From: Microbacterium nymphoidis
GTDB taxonomy: Bacteria > Actinomycetota > Actinomycetes > Actinomycetales > Microbacteriaceae
NCBI RefSeq assembly: GCF_021044885.1
Contig: NZ_JAJNOD010000002.1
Span: forward strand, 372,001-436,000
Direction of reading: 5' to 3'
DNA: 64,000 nucleotides
The notes beneath the pieces were generated by a model that was given only the letters and a program-made list of their open reading frames with translations, ran no database searches and was not told the origin of the DNA. Every line of letters begins with the position of its first letter. The stretch's first letter is position 1. A program made the translations under genes and the position numbers. Below, in pieces: positions 51,268-60,217 of the stretch.

Positions 51268-52238
51268 TGAGTGCCACGCAGGCCGTCACCACGGCAGACA
51301 ACCGGACCAAGCGTCAGGTCGCTCGCGACACTCGCCGCAACGAGGCGATCGCCCAGAAGAAGCTGACGTCCAAGGGCGCCACCATCGCGGCGATCATCAT
51401 CGCGATCTTCTGGACGATCCCGACCTTCGGTCTGTTCGTCACCTCGTTCCGCCCCGGTGCGGACACGCAGTCCACGGGTTGGTGGACCGTGTTCACGAAC
51501 CCGGAGTTCACGCTGCAGAACTACGTCGAAGCGCTGACCGCCGGTGGAACGTCCACCACCCTCGCCTCCGCCTTCGTCAACTCGCTGGCGATCACGATCC
51601 CCGCGACCGTGTTCCCGATCGTCATCGCGTCACTGGCGGCGTATGCGTTCGCGTGGATCGATTTCAAGGGCCGCAACCTGCTGTTCGTGTTCGTGTTCGC
51701 GCTGCAGATCGTCCCGCTCCAGATGGCCCTGGTTCCGCTCTTGAGCCTGTTCTCGGAGGGCCTCACGCTCAACGGCGTGCAGATCTTCCCCGGCTTCGGC
51801 CTCAACGACGTGAACTACTCCTTCGCCCGCGTCTGGATCGCGCACGCGATCTTCGCGCTGCCGCTGGCGACGTTCATGCTCCACAACTTCATTTCGGAGA
51901 TTCCGGGTGAAGTGGTCGAGGCGGCGCGGGTCGACGGCGCCGGTCACGGTCAGGTGTTCTTCCGGATCATCCTGCCGCTGGCCATGCCGGCGATCGCCTC
52001 GTTCGGCATCTTCCAGTTCCTCTGGGTCTGGAACGATCTGCTGGTCGCGACGATCTTCGCATCGCCGGGTGCTCTGCCGATCACCCAGGCGCTGAACTCG
52101 CTGTCGGGGACCTGGGGCAACCGGTGGTTCCTGCAGTCCGCGGGAACGTTCATCTCGATCATCGTTCCGCTGATCGTGTTCTTCGCGCTGCAGCGCTTCT
52201 TCGTCCGCGGCCTCCTGGCCGGTGCGACGAAGGGCTGA
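51267..52238 (+). CDS. Sugar ABC transporter permease 2 (AglG/MalG-type)
   Basis: A 323-residue permease. After a basic N-terminus (about 1-40) follows the first helix ATIAAIIIAIFWTIPTFGLF with TSFRPG, typical of MalG-type permeases. The EAA loop is GEVVEAARVDGAGHGQVFF. It lies four bases overlapped with the first permease. No ATPase gene is present, so a shared MsiK-type ATPase encoded elsewhere is likely, as in many actinobacteria. Confidence 0.9.
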   Translation: MSATQAVTTADNRTKRQVARDTRRNEAIAQKKLTSKGATIAAIIIAIFWTIPTFGLFVTSFRPGADTQSTGWWTVFTNPEFTLQNYVEALTAGGTSTTLASAFVNSLAITIPATVFPIVIASLAAYAFAWIDFKGRNLLFVFVFALQIVPLQMALVPLLSLFSEGLTLNGVQIFPGFGLNDVNYSFARVWIAHAIFALPLATFMLHNFISEIPGEVVEAARVDGAGHGQVFFRIILPLAMPAIASFGIFQFLWVWNDLLVATIFASPGALPITQALNSLSGTWGNRWFLQSAGTFISIIVPLIVFFALQRFFVRGLLAGATKG

Positions 52239-52250
52239 CCGCCCTCTGGT

Positions 52251-52292
52251 ACGACGATGCCCGCTGAGCCTCGGCTCGGCGGGCATCGTCGT
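52251..52292 (+). terminator. Terminator of the oligosaccharide importer operon
   Basis: A 14-bp perfect stem (52251-52264 with 52279-52292) and 14-base loop, 13 bases past the permease stop. Confidence 0.85.
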
Positions 52293-52327
52293 TGCGGCGC
52301 ATGACCTCAGTCGTGCACGACCGGAAC

Positions 52328-52948
52328 TCAGTCGTTGACGACCAGGGTGTCAGCGATCGGGCGCCGCTCGCGCGGGGCGTTCTCGCGCTGCTGCAGCTCT
52401 TCGGAAGCCTGGCGGATGTCGCCGAGCTCGCCGACGGCCATAACGGAGATCGGCGTGAAATCGTCGCTCAGATCGAACGCGGCGGAGATGGCCGCGCGGT
52501 CGAATCCGCCCATTTGGTGGGTGGACAGGCCGTTGGCGTGCGCCTGCACGGTGAAGTGCGCGGCGGCCTGGCCGGTGTCGTACAGGGCCCACGTCATGGG
52601 CTGGCCGTCGCGGGTGGTCTCCGCGACGAACACGACGAGCAGGGCGGCATCGCCGGCCCAGGCGCTGTTGAAGCCGGCGAGGGTACCGAGCACCTTCGCG
52701 TGGGCTTCGGACCCGCGACGGGCCACGATCACCCGCCACGGCTGCGTGTTGGCGGCCGTGGGTGCCCAGCGTGCGGCTTCGAGTGCGCTGGCGAGGGCCT
52801 CCTCGTCGATCGTCGAGGTGGCGTCGAAGATGCGCGTGCTCCAGCGCTCGGCGAGGACGTCGAGGATCGGGGCGTCGGTGACCGCGGTGCGGCCGAGGGC
52901 GGGGGTGCTCATGAAGATGAGGCCTTTCGGATCGATGGTTTCTGTCAT
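52328..52948 (-). CDS. Nitroreductase-family protein
   Basis: A 206-residue FMN-dependent nitroreductase fold. N-terminal FMN segment ERWSTRIFDATSTIDEEAL and AARWAPTAANTQPWRVIVA; later QAAAHFTVQAHANGLSTHQMGGF, the usual middle motif, and ISVMAVGELG near the end. It should reduce nitro- or quinone-type compounds with NAD(P)H. The start at ATG 52948 has GAGG close upstream; a second in-frame ATG at 52912 (MSTPALG) with AAAGG upstream is also possible. Single gene, convergent to the importer operon. Confidence 0.85.
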   Translation of the reverse strand: MTETIDPKGLIFMSTPALGRTAVTDAPILDVLAERWSTRIFDATSTIDEEALASALEAARWAPTAANTQPWRVIVARRGSEAHAKVLGTLAGFNSAWAGDAALLVVFVAETTRDGQPMTWALYDTGQAAAHFTVQAHANGLSTHQMGGFDRAAISAAFDLSDDFTPISVMAVGELGDIRQASEELQQRENAPRERRPIADTLVVND

Positions 52949-53118
52949 CGGACCTCATCGTCCGTCTGCGAGGTACCAACGATCCATGCCCTCAAATGTA
53001 TTCCCGGATCGTCGCTGTTCATTCCGCACTGAGGTGGCGGGCCGTGGGAGACGGGCGGTCGGCCGGCGCTCTCGTGTTGGACGCCCCCGCGGGGTAGAGT
53101 GGAGGGGCCGCTCCTGAA

Positions 53119-53176
53119 TCGATTCGATTCTCTCGATTCGTCCGGCGTCCCTCCGCGGATCACCTCGTGATCCGCG
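53119..53176 (+). promoter_or_regulatory. TCGATTC direct repeats and hairpin upstream of the Bcr/CflA exporter
   Basis: Three TCGATTC copies (53119-53125, 53124-53130, 53133-53139) are followed by a 10-bp perfect hairpin (53154-53163 with 53167-53176), 27 bases before the exporter start. Possible operator and mRNA leader structure. Confidence 0.5.
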
Positions 53177-53203
53177 TTCCGTATTCTGCCGACGAAAGCC
53201 CCC

Positions 53204-54604
53204 GTGACACCTGACACCGCCCCTGTCCCCGGCCCCTCCGACTCCGAGCTGCGCGAGGGTGAGACCCGCACGCCCACCGGCTCCATTCGCACGCTGACCG
53301 GCTCGATCCGCCTGCCGTCCTCGCCGACGGCGGCCATCCGCACGCTGGGTTCGAATCCGGCTACCGCCCCGATCATGCTGCACCCGGGCGATGCCATCTC
53401 CGCTCGACGCCGTGTGCTGTACGTGATCCTCCTCGGAGCCCTCACCGCGCTCGGGCCGTTCACGGTGGACCTCTACCTTCCCGCGTTCGTGCAGCTGGAG
53501 CGCGAGTTCAGCGCCCCGGCCACGGCGATCCAGCTCACCCTGACGGGCACGATGCTCGGCTTCGGAGTCGGTCAGCTGATCGTGGGGCCGCTGAGCGACA
53601 AGGTGGGGCGACGGGTTCCGCTGCTCGTGGTCACCGCCCTGCATGTGGCGGCGTCGGTGTTTGCGGTGTTCGCACCGTCGCTGGTGGCGCTGGGCATCTC
53701 CCGCGTGGTGATGGGCATGGGTGCCGCGGCCGGTGGTGTCGTGGCCATGGCGATGGTGCGTGATCTCTTCGGTGGCCGTCGCCTCGTCATCATGCTGTCC
53801 CGCCTTGCTCTGGTCTCCGGAGTCGCTCCCGTGATTGCACCGCTGATCGGGTCGGCGTTGCTCACGGTGATGCCGTGGCGGGGGATCTTCGTGTTCCTCG
53901 CAGCCTATGGCGTGCTGATGTTCCTCTGCTCCATCTTCTTCCTGCCCGAGACTCTGCCCCCGGCCCGTCGACAGGGGAAGGGCTCCAGCACGCTCTGGCA
54001 GCGCTACGCGAGCGTGTTCAGCGACCGGGTGTTCGTCGGAGTCCTGATCATCGGGGCGATGACGTTCAGCGGACTGTTCTCCTACCTGTCCGCGTCCAGC
54101 TTCCTCTTCCAGCAGACCTACGGCTTCGAGCCTCTCCAGTACGGCATGCTGTTCGCCGCCAACTCGGTCGGGCTCGTGATCGGAAACCAGATCGCGGCAC
54201 GACTGGCTGCCCGCATCGGTCCGCAGTGGGTGCTGGCCGGCTCCACCATCGCGATGCTGCTCGGCGGGTTCGGCATCGTCGTATGCGACATGCTGAACCT
54301 CGGCATGTGGGGGACGATCGTTCCGCTGTTCTTCTTCATGTCCGCGTGCGGCTTCACGTTTCCGTGCGTGCAGGTGCTCGCGCTCGATCGTCACGGCAAG
54401 GCGGCCGGTACGGCGGCGAGCGTTCTGGGAATGTCGAACAACGTCGTCGCTGCGCTGGTGTCGCCGCTGGTCGGTCTGATCTCCGCCGACGCCGGAATCA
54501 CGCCGACCACGATGGCGGCGGTGATGGTGGGATGTGCCGTGATCGGGATCCTCGCGCTGTGGTTCGTCGTGCGCCCCCGTACGGTGGCCATGCTGACGCC
54601 GTGA
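53204..54604 (+). CDS. Bcr/CflA-type MFS multidrug exporter
   Basis: A 466-residue MFS protein with about 12 hydrophobic segments. The family start is RRVLYVILLGALTALGPFTVDLYLPAFVQLEREF (in pieces), followed by motif A-like GPLSDKVGRRVPLLV. The N-terminal ~55 residues are a polar extension with repeated TGSIR (TPTGSIRTLTGSIRLP). The start is GTG 53204, but an internal ATG at MLHPGDAISARRR (about 53378) is a plausible shorter start. Exports drugs, sulfonamides or amino-acid derivatives in known members; substrate here unknown. Confidence 0.85.
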   Translation: MTPDTAPVPGPSDSELREGETRTPTGSIRTLTGSIRLPSSPTAAIRTLGSNPATAPIMLHPGDAISARRRVLYVILLGALTALGPFTVDLYLPAFVQLEREFSAPATAIQLTLTGTMLGFGVGQLIVGPLSDKVGRRVPLLVVTALHVAASVFAVFAPSLVALGISRVVMGMGAAAGGVVAMAMVRDLFGGRRLVIMLSRLALVSGVAPVIAPLIGSALLTVMPWRGIFVFLAAYGVLMFLCSIFFLPETLPPARRQGKGSSTLWQRYASVFSDRVFVGVLIIGAMTFSGLFSYLSASSFLFQQTYGFEPLQYGMLFAANSVGLVIGNQIAARLAARIGPQWVLAGSTIAMLLGGFGIVVCDMLNLGMWGTIVPLFFFMSACGFTFPCVQVLALDRHGKAAGTAASVLGMSNNVVAALVSPLVGLISADAGITPTTMAAVMVGCAVIGILALWFVVRPRTVAMLTP

Positions 54605-54711
54605 CGCCGACCGCCCTGCCCTCGCCCGGGAATCCGCCGGCGATCACGCCGTCCAGGAATCGCGCCACCGGCAGATCACGCTGACCCGGCCTGTCCTGGA
54701 AGGATGAGAAC

Positions 54712-55317
54712 ATGACTGCTCCTCGCACCATTCGCCCGTATCGCGCTTCGGACCGCTCCGCGGTGTCGGACATCTGCGTGAAGACGGGCGACTCGGGGGC
54801 CAATGCGGAAGGGCTGTTCCGCCACGATTCCCTGCTCGGTGACATCTACGCCGTTCCCTATGTCGAGCGTCACCCGGATCTCGCGTTCGTCATCGACGAC
54901 GGCGCGGGGCGGGCGATCGGCTACGTGATCGCGACCGACGATACCGAGGCGTTCAACCGCTGGTTCCACGATGAGTGGTGGCCGTCGGTGCGCGACACCT
55001 ATGCGGGTGATGAGGCGGCGGAGCGCGATGCCGCGATGCTGGCCGGCGCCGAGCGCGTGGGAACGGTGCCGATCGAGTACGCCGCGGAGTATCCGGCCCA
55101 CCTGCACATCGACATCCTTCCCGAGGGACAGGGCGGCGGCCTCGGGCGCGGTCTGATCGAGGCGATGGAGGCGGAGCTGCGGCGCCGCGGTGTCCGTGGG
55201 CTCCATTTCGTCGCGTCCTCGCGCAATGAGAACGCCCTCGGCTTCTACGACCGCCTGGGCTTCACCCGCCTGCCGTCTGCGCCGGGCTCCCAGGCCTTCG
55301 GCCGCCGATTCGACTGA
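54712..55317 (+). CDS. GNAT-family N-acetyltransferase
   Basis: A 201-residue acetyltransferase. The acetyl-CoA site is seen in HIDILPEGQGGGLGRGLIEAM and the C-terminal FVASSRNENALGFYDRLGFTRL is the classic GNAT motif B. N-terminal TIRPYRASDRSAVSDICVKTGDSG resembles the O-GlcNAcase-associated/GCN5 subgroup. AGGATG lies before ATG 54712. Substrate unknown; neighbours do not help. Confidence 0.86.
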   Translation: MTAPRTIRPYRASDRSAVSDICVKTGDSGANAEGLFRHDSLLGDIYAVPYVERHPDLAFVIDDGAGRAIGYVIATDDTEAFNRWFHDEWWPSVRDTYAGDEAAERDAAMLAGAERVGTVPIEYAAEYPAHLHIDILPEGQGGGLGRGLIEAMEAELRRRGVRGLHFVASSRNENALGFYDRLGFTRLPSAPGSQAFGRRFD

Positions 55318-55402
55318 GATCGAGAGCCCGCGGCGCGGCCCGATACGGAGGGCCGGCTCGGGTGCGTTTGCGCTGCTCGCGCAGCGCCCGGGCGGCATCC
55401 GA

Positions 55403-57076
55403 TCACGCCGGAATCAGCCGGCCGTCTTCCAGTCGCAGCGTGCGGTCGATGAGCTCGTCGGGGACCGTGACATGGGAGATGAGCACGACGGCTCGCTCAC
55501 GTTCGACGTTCGTCGCGCCGAGGAGGTCCCTCAGCAGGGCATCGGACATGGCGGGGTCCACTCCGGCGGTCGGCTCATCCAGGACCAGCACGTCCACGTC
55601 GTGAAGCAGCGCGCGGGCCAGGGCGAGTCGCTGTGCCTGGCCGCCGGAGACGAGGGCGCCGCGCTCACCGACCCGCGCATCCAGCCCACCGCGCTGGCGC
55701 AGCCACTCGTCCAGGCCCACGCGCTTGAGCACCGCTTCGAGTTCCGCGTCGGTCGCGTCGGGGCGCGCGAAGAGCAGGTTCTGACGGATGTCCTCGTCGA
55801 AGAGGTGCGGCTGCTGCTCGCTCATGCCGATGGTGCGGCGAATCGTCGCACCGGCGATGTGGTGCACGTCCTGGCCGTTCAGGGTGAAGTCGCCGCGGGC
55901 CTCCAGGAAGCGCACCAGGACGTGGGCGAGCGTCGACTTTCCCGCGCCGCTCGGCCCGGTGACCAGCACGCGCTCGCCTGGGGCGACATCCAGATCGACA
56001 CCGCGCAGCACGTCGCGACCGGTGCCGTCGGGCCACCCGGCCCGTACATCACGAAGCCGTACGCCGGCGCCGATCGTGACGCGTGCCTCGGGATCTTCCG
56101 GCAGGTCCGGAGCGAGTTCTGCCGGCAGCTCGGCGGGCAGCAATGAGGCGATGCGCCCGGCTGCCGAGTGCACGCGGCGCCAGGACGACGCCGCCAGGGG
56201 CACCGTGGCGAAGGTCTCGAAGACCACCATCGGAACCAGCGCCACCACCGCTAGCCATGCACCCGACGCGGGGTCGGTGATGGTCGGGGCCGTCACGGCG
56301 ACGGCAGCCAGCGAGGCGATTCCCGCCAGCGCGGACAGGACGGCGGAGGAGGCGCCCTGCGCGCTGGTCGTGCGCGTGACCAGCCGTCGCAGCGATCGGT
56401 CGGCGGCGAGAACCTCCGCGCGCGCCCTCTCCTCCGCGCCGAATGCGATCAGCACGTCGAAGCTGCCGATGTAGTCGGTGAGCGCGCTGGTGAGGCGGGC
56501 ACGGGCAGGCGCGATCTGGCGTTCCGCCCGCGAGCCGGCGAGCCATCCCCAGCCCACGGCGGCGACGGCGGCCGCGATCAGGCAGAGCGCCAACGTGAGG
56601 CCCGCTGCGGGACGGATGATCGAGATCGCGACCACCGAGCCGATCGCAGTGAGCGATCCGATCACCACGGGCTGGACGACGCGCAGCGGCAGGTTCTGCA
56701 GCTCCTCGACGTCGTCGACCAGCGTCGACAGCACCGAGCCGCGGTCGGTACGCGAGATGCCGTCCGGTGCGAGCGGGACGAGCCGGCGCATCAGGTCCGA
56801 GCGCGTGGCCGCCAGTTGCCGGAGGGCACCGTCGTGCCCGGTCAGACGTTCCAGGTAGCGGAACACGGCACGGGACACGGCGAAGAACCGCACACCCACG
56901 ATAGCCACGTTGAGGGTGACCAGGGTGTCTGTCACAGAGGCGCTGACGATCAGCCATCCGCTGCATGCGAGCAGCGCCACCGCTGCCGCAGCCGATGCCA
57001 GCCCCCACAGCACACCCGGCAGGAAGCGGCGGAGCGGTGGCTGGGCGACGCGGAGCACATCACGTGTCGTGGTCAT
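55403..57076 (-). CDS. cydC: Thiol reductant ABC exporter, subunit CydC
   Basis: A 557-residue half-transporter. Six-helix membrane domain (about 1-310), then the ATPase with Walker A VLVTGPSGAGKSTLAHVLV, Q-loop MSEQQPHLF, signature GALVSGGQAQRLALARALL, Walker B VLVLDEPTAGVDP and switch histidine in LISHV. CydDC exports cysteine/glutathione-type thiols needed for cytochrome bd assembly. ATG 57076 follows GGAGG. Upstream open sequence is a chain of mini-ORFs. It is the last gene of cydABDC. Confidence 0.92.
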   Translation of the reverse strand: MTTTRDVLRVAQPPLRRFLPGVLWGLASAAAAVALLACSGWLIVSASVTDTLVTLNVAIVGVRFFAVSRAVFRYLERLTGHDGALRQLAATRSDLMRRLVPLAPDGISRTDRGSVLSTLVDDVEELQNLPLRVVQPVVIGSLTAIGSVVAISIIRPAAGLTLALCLIAAAVAAVGWGWLAGSRAERQIAPARARLTSALTDYIGSFDVLIAFGAEERARAEVLAADRSLRRLVTRTTSAQGASSAVLSALAGIASLAAVAVTAPTITDPASGAWLAVVALVPMVVFETFATVPLAASSWRRVHSAAGRIASLLPAELPAELAPDLPEDPEARVTIGAGVRLRDVRAGWPDGTGRDVLRGVDLDVAPGERVLVTGPSGAGKSTLAHVLVRFLEARGDFTLNGQDVHHIAGATIRRTIGMSEQQPHLFDEDIRQNLLFARPDATDAELEAVLKRVGLDEWLRQRGGLDARVGERGALVSGGQAQRLALARALLHDVDVLVLDEPTAGVDPAMSDALLRDLLGATNVERERAVVLISHVTVPDELIDRTLRLEDGRLIPA

Positions 57077-57291
57077 CGTGGGACCTCCGCCTTCGCGGGC
57101 CGGGCTCGGCTGGTGCTCGCGCTCGTCGTGATATCTCGGGATTGACGGGTGAGTCTGCCGGTGCTCCGGGTCATCGTGGCACCTCCGCCCCCGCCTCCAC
57201 ATCCGCTTCCGCCTTCGCGGGCTCGGCTGGTGTTCGCGTTCATCGTGATATCTCGGGATTCACGGGTGGTTCTGCTGGTGCTCCGGGTCAT
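57073..57291 (-). CDS. Mini-ORF 3 (72 codons) in the cydD-cydC gap
   Basis: Begins at an ATG overlapping the previous mini-ORF stop (57288-57291) and ends with TGA overlapping the cydC ATG (57073-57076). It contains two related halves, each starting MTRST and continuing SRDIT, and a Gly-rich middle (GGSGCGGGGGG). The codons before the stop read AEVPR, the same as in mini-ORF 2. Basic, unstructured-looking peptide; whether it has a role is unknown, but its ends preserve ATGA translational coupling into cydC. Confidence 0.5.
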   Translation of the reverse strand: MTRSTSRTTRESRDITMNANTSRAREGGSGCGGGGGGATMTRSTGRLTRQSRDITTSASTSRARPAKAEVPR

Positions 57292-57432
57292 CGTGGCACC
57301 TCCGCCTTCGCGGGCTGGGCTCGGCTGGTGCTCGCGTTCATCGTGATATCTCCGCATTCACGGGCGTGCCCGCTGACATTCGCGTTCATCGCGGTCCCTC
57401 CGCGTGCACGTGGGCTCCGCTCGTGTCCCCGT
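57077..57432. repeat. Degenerate tandem repeats filling the cydD-cydC gap
   Basis: On the plus strand, units of about 100-117 bases share CACCTCCGCCTTCGCGGGC, TCGGCTGGTGCTCGCGTTCA and TCGTGATATCTCGGGATTCA, ending CTCCGGGTCATC. At least three full copies and a partial fourth can be aligned from 57077 to 57432. On the coding strand each unit carries its own GGAGG, and ATGA junctions recur, like the real cydC start. Confidence 0.85.
57288..57389 (-). CDS. Mini-ORF 2 (33 codons) in the cydD-cydC gap
   Basis: Starts MNANVSGHARECGDITMN and ends AKAEVPR. Its start overlaps the stop of mini-ORF 1 (57386-57389) and its stop overlaps the start of mini-ORF 3 by ATGA. A GGAGG-like sequence precedes both junctions. 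The peptide shares repeats with mini-ORF 3 (MNAxTSRA). Probably a by-product of tandem duplication of a start/stop junction. Confidence 0.5.
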   Translation of the reverse strand: MNANVSGHARECGDITMNASTSRAQPAKAEVPR

Positions 57433-57436
57433 TCAT
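57386..57436 (-). CDS. Mini-ORF 1 (16 codons) after cydD
   Basis: Reads MNGDTSGAHVHAEGPR and stops. Its ATG overlaps the cydD TGA (57433-57436), and its TGA overlaps mini-ORF 2. Its last four codons (EGPR) resemble the EVPR ends of the other mini-ORFs. First link of an unbroken ATGA chain from cydD to cydC. Confidence 0.5.
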   Translation of the reverse strand: MNGDTSGAHVHAEGPR

Positions 57437-59184
57437 CGCGACACCTCGGCATCCGCGTCCATCTCCGCACGTCGCGAGCCATCGAGCTCGATGGACTGAT
57501 CCGCGATGGCCTCCGCGGAGGCGCGGTGGGAGACGAGCAGGATCGTCGCACCGGCATCTGCCACGGCGCGCAGTCCGTGCCACAGGCGGGCCTCGGTGTC
57601 GGCATCCAGCGCCGAGGAGGGTTCATCCAGGGCCACGACGCGGGCGTGGCCGCGGCCGAATCGGTAGAGGGCACGGGCCACGGCGACGCGTTGCGCCTGT
57701 CCGCCGGAGAGACCGGCACCCTGCACGCCGAGGGGCAGATCGGGGTCGAGTTCGTCCGCGCAGGCGGTCCGCAGAGCCCATGCCATCGTCTCGTCGTCCC
57801 GGTCGTCGCCCAGCGTGATGTTCTCTGCGATCGTGCCGGCGACGAGCCCCGGACGCTGGCCCGCCCAGGCGAGCCACGCGGTGGGGTGCAGGTCCACGAT
57901 GTCCGTGCCGTCGACGGTGATGGATCCCTCGTAAGGGGCGGCGGTGCGCAGTGCGGCCAGCAGACTCGACTTGCCGGCCCCGGACGGGCCATGCAGGAGG
58001 GTGAGCGTGCCGGGGTCCGCCGTGAACGATACCGGCGGGAGGAGCCCGTCCCGGTCGACACGGACGTCGTGGAGCTCGAGCCGGGCGCCTGCGGTTGCGT
58101 CGCGTCTGGCAGGACCGTCGTGGGGTTTCACCCCGGAACCGGCGGTGGCGCCGGGCATGGCGGGGGCGCTCTGCGGTTCGGACGTGGCGGGCATGTCGTG
58201 TGCATCGGATCGTGCTGCCTGATCCAGCACGGCGAACACGTCGTTCGCTGCTGCCACGCCCTCGGTTGCGGCATGGAACTGCACGCCCACCTGGCGCAGC
58301 GGGAGGAACGTGTCGGGCGCGAGCAGCAGCACGAACAGTCCGACCGCGAGGGTCATCTCGCCGCCGAGGAGGCGCAACCCGATCGAGACCGCGATGATGG
58401 CCACCGAGATCGATGCGATGAACTCGAGCATGAAGCCGCTGAGGAACGTGATCCGCAGCACCTTCATCGTCTCGCGGCGGTACCCGTCGGAGATGGCACC
58501 CATGGACGCGACGGCTTTGCGCTCGCGACCGAAGAGCCGGAGGGTTCCCAGACCCTCGACCGTGTCGGCGAAACGGGCCGCGAGGTGCTGCAGGGTGTCC
58601 CACTGCTTGCGTTGCACCGCCTGGGTGGCCCAGCCGATCAGGATCATGAAGATCGGGATGAGGGGCAGGCAGAGGGTGGCGGTGAGCCCGCTCACCCAGT
58701 CCTGCCACCAGATGACCGCCAGCAGAATCGGCGTGACGATCGCCGTGGCGATGAGCTGGGGGAGGAAGCGGCCCACGTAAACGTCGAGGGCTTCGAGGCC
58801 GTGGCCGGCGGTGACGGTCAGACGCGCCGTGTTCTGCCGTGCGAGCCACGCGGGCCCGAGCCGCCGGATGGCCGACAGCATGGCCGTGCGCAGCTCGGAG
58901 CCGATGCGGGAGCTGGCCCCGGCCGCCGTCCGCTCGGCTGCCCAGACGAGCAGGGCCCGCACGAGAACGACGGCGCCGAGCAGCGCGAGGTTCTGCCAGA
59001 GAGCCGGAGTCACCCCATGGTCGACGACGCCGGTGATGGCCGAGGTGAGAAACCAGGCGAAGCCGAGGGTGCACAGGGCCTGGGCGAAGGAGATGACGCC
59101 GGCGAGCGCGAGGAACCCGCGACTGCTGCGCGCGTAGCGCAGCAGTCGCGGGTCCACGGGTCCCCGGCGGGGTGAGTCCGTCAT
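57433..59184 (-). CDS. cydD: Thiol reductant ABC exporter, subunit CydD
   Basis: A 583-residue half-transporter: membrane domain (about 1-320), an extended Ala/Pro/Ser linker (about 335-375) not usual for the family, then the ATPase with LLHGPSGAGKSSLLAALR, GAGLSGGQAQRVAVARALYR, VVALDEPSSALD and VSHRAS. It pairs with CydC. It follows cydB by 13 bases. The C-terminal codons (DAEVSR) lead into the mini-ORF chain. Confidence 0.92.
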   Translation of the reverse strand: MTDSPRRGPVDPRLLRYARSSRGFLALAGVISFAQALCTLGFAWFLTSAITGVVDHGVTPALWQNLALLGAVVLVRALLVWAAERTAAGASSRIGSELRTAMLSAIRRLGPAWLARQNTARLTVTAGHGLEALDVYVGRFLPQLIATAIVTPILLAVIWWQDWVSGLTATLCLPLIPIFMILIGWATQAVQRKQWDTLQHLAARFADTVEGLGTLRLFGRERKAVASMGAISDGYRRETMKVLRITFLSGFMLEFIASISVAIIAVSIGLRLLGGEMTLAVGLFVLLLAPDTFLPLRQVGVQFHAATEGVAAANDVFAVLDQAARSDAHDMPATSEPQSAPAMPGATAGSGVKPHDGPARRDATAGARLELHDVRVDRDGLLPPVSFTADPGTLTLLHGPSGAGKSSLLAALRTAAPYEGSITVDGTDIVDLHPTAWLAWAGQRPGLVAGTIAENITLGDDRDDETMAWALRTACADELDPDLPLGVQGAGLSGGQAQRVAVARALYRFGRGHARVVALDEPSSALDADTEARLWHGLRAVADAGATILLVSHRASAEAIADQSIELDGSRRAEMDADAEVSR

Positions 59185-59197
59185 CGGCGCACCGGCA

Positions 59198-60208
59198 TCA
59201 GTGCGCTGCCGCCGCTTCGATGGACGCGCGGGTCACGCGCTTGCGGAACACCCAGTAGGTCCAGCCCTGGTACAGCAGCACGAGAGGCAGGAAGATCAGC
59301 GCAGCCCAGCTCATGATCTGCAGCGTGTACGGCGAGGACGACGCGTTCTGGATCGTGAGGCTGTTCGTCAGCGGATCGACCGTGGAGGGGAGCACGTTCG
59401 GGAACAGGGACGCGAACAGGGCGATCACCGCGAGCGCGATGGTGGCGGCGCCGAACGCGAAGGCCCAGCCTTCGCGGCCGCGCAGGTTCATCACCACGGA
59501 GGCGATGAGCGAAACGGCGGCGGCCGCAGACAGCACGAGCCCGGCGATCGAGAAGTGGGCGATGACCGTCCACACCAGGAATGCTGCCGCGACGACGATC
59601 GAGATGAGCCCGGCCCGCGTGGCCAGCTTCTGGGCGCTGGTGCGCAGCTGCCCGTCCGTCTTCAGCGCCACGAAGGTGACCCCGTGGGTGAAGAACAGCA
59701 GCAGCGTGGTGAGGCCGCCGAGCAGAGCGTACGGGTTCAGCAGGGTGAACAGCGTGCCGGTGAAGTTGTGATCCGCATCCAGCGGCACGCCCTGCACGAT
59801 GTTGGCGAATGCGACGCCCCAGAGGAGCGCGGGGACCGCCGAGCCGACCACGATCATCGTGTCGAAGCCGCGCTTCCACTTCGCGCTGTCGCGCTGGTGA
59901 CGGTACTCGAACGAGACGCCGCGCAGGATGAGCGCGAGCAGGATGAGCAGCAGCGCGAGATAGAACCCGCTGAACAGGGACGCGTACCACTCCGGGAAAG
60001 ACGCGAACAGGCACGCGCCCGCCACGATCACCCAGGTCTCATTGAGGTCCCACACCGGGCCGATCGTGTTGATCACCTGGCGGCGCGAGACGTCGTCCTT
60101 GCCGAGGAACGGGAGGGACATGCCCACGCCGAAGTCGAACCCGTCGAGGACGAAGTAGCCCACGAACAGCGCGGCGACGATCCAGAACCACAGAGTCTGA
60201 AGATCCAT
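59198..60208 (-). CDS. cydB: Cytochrome bd ubiquinol/menaquinol oxidase subunit II
   Basis: A 336-residue membrane protein with about eight hydrophobic segments. Its start, LQTLWFWIVAALFVGYFVLDGFDFGVGM, is the hallmark of CydB, and SMGPVWDxNETW appears as TIGPVWDLNETWVIVAG. It forms the oxidase with CydA, reducing O2 to water with high affinity. It starts nine bases after cydA. Confidence 0.96.
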   Translation of the reverse strand: MDLQTLWFWIVAALFVGYFVLDGFDFGVGMSLPFLGKDDVSRRQVINTIGPVWDLNETWVIVAGACLFASFPEWYASLFSGFYLALLLILLALILRGVSFEYRHQRDSAKWKRGFDTMIVVGSAVPALLWGVAFANIVQGVPLDADHNFTGTLFTLLNPYALLGGLTTLLLFFTHGVTFVALKTDGQLRTSAQKLATRAGLISIVVAAAFLVWTVIAHFSIAGLVLSAAAAVSLIASVVMNLRGREGWAFAFGAATIALAVIALFASLFPNVLPSTVDPLTNSLTIQNASSSPYTLQIMSWAALIFLPLVLLYQGWTYWVFRKRVTRASIEAAAAH

Positions 60209-60217
60209 GATGACCCC

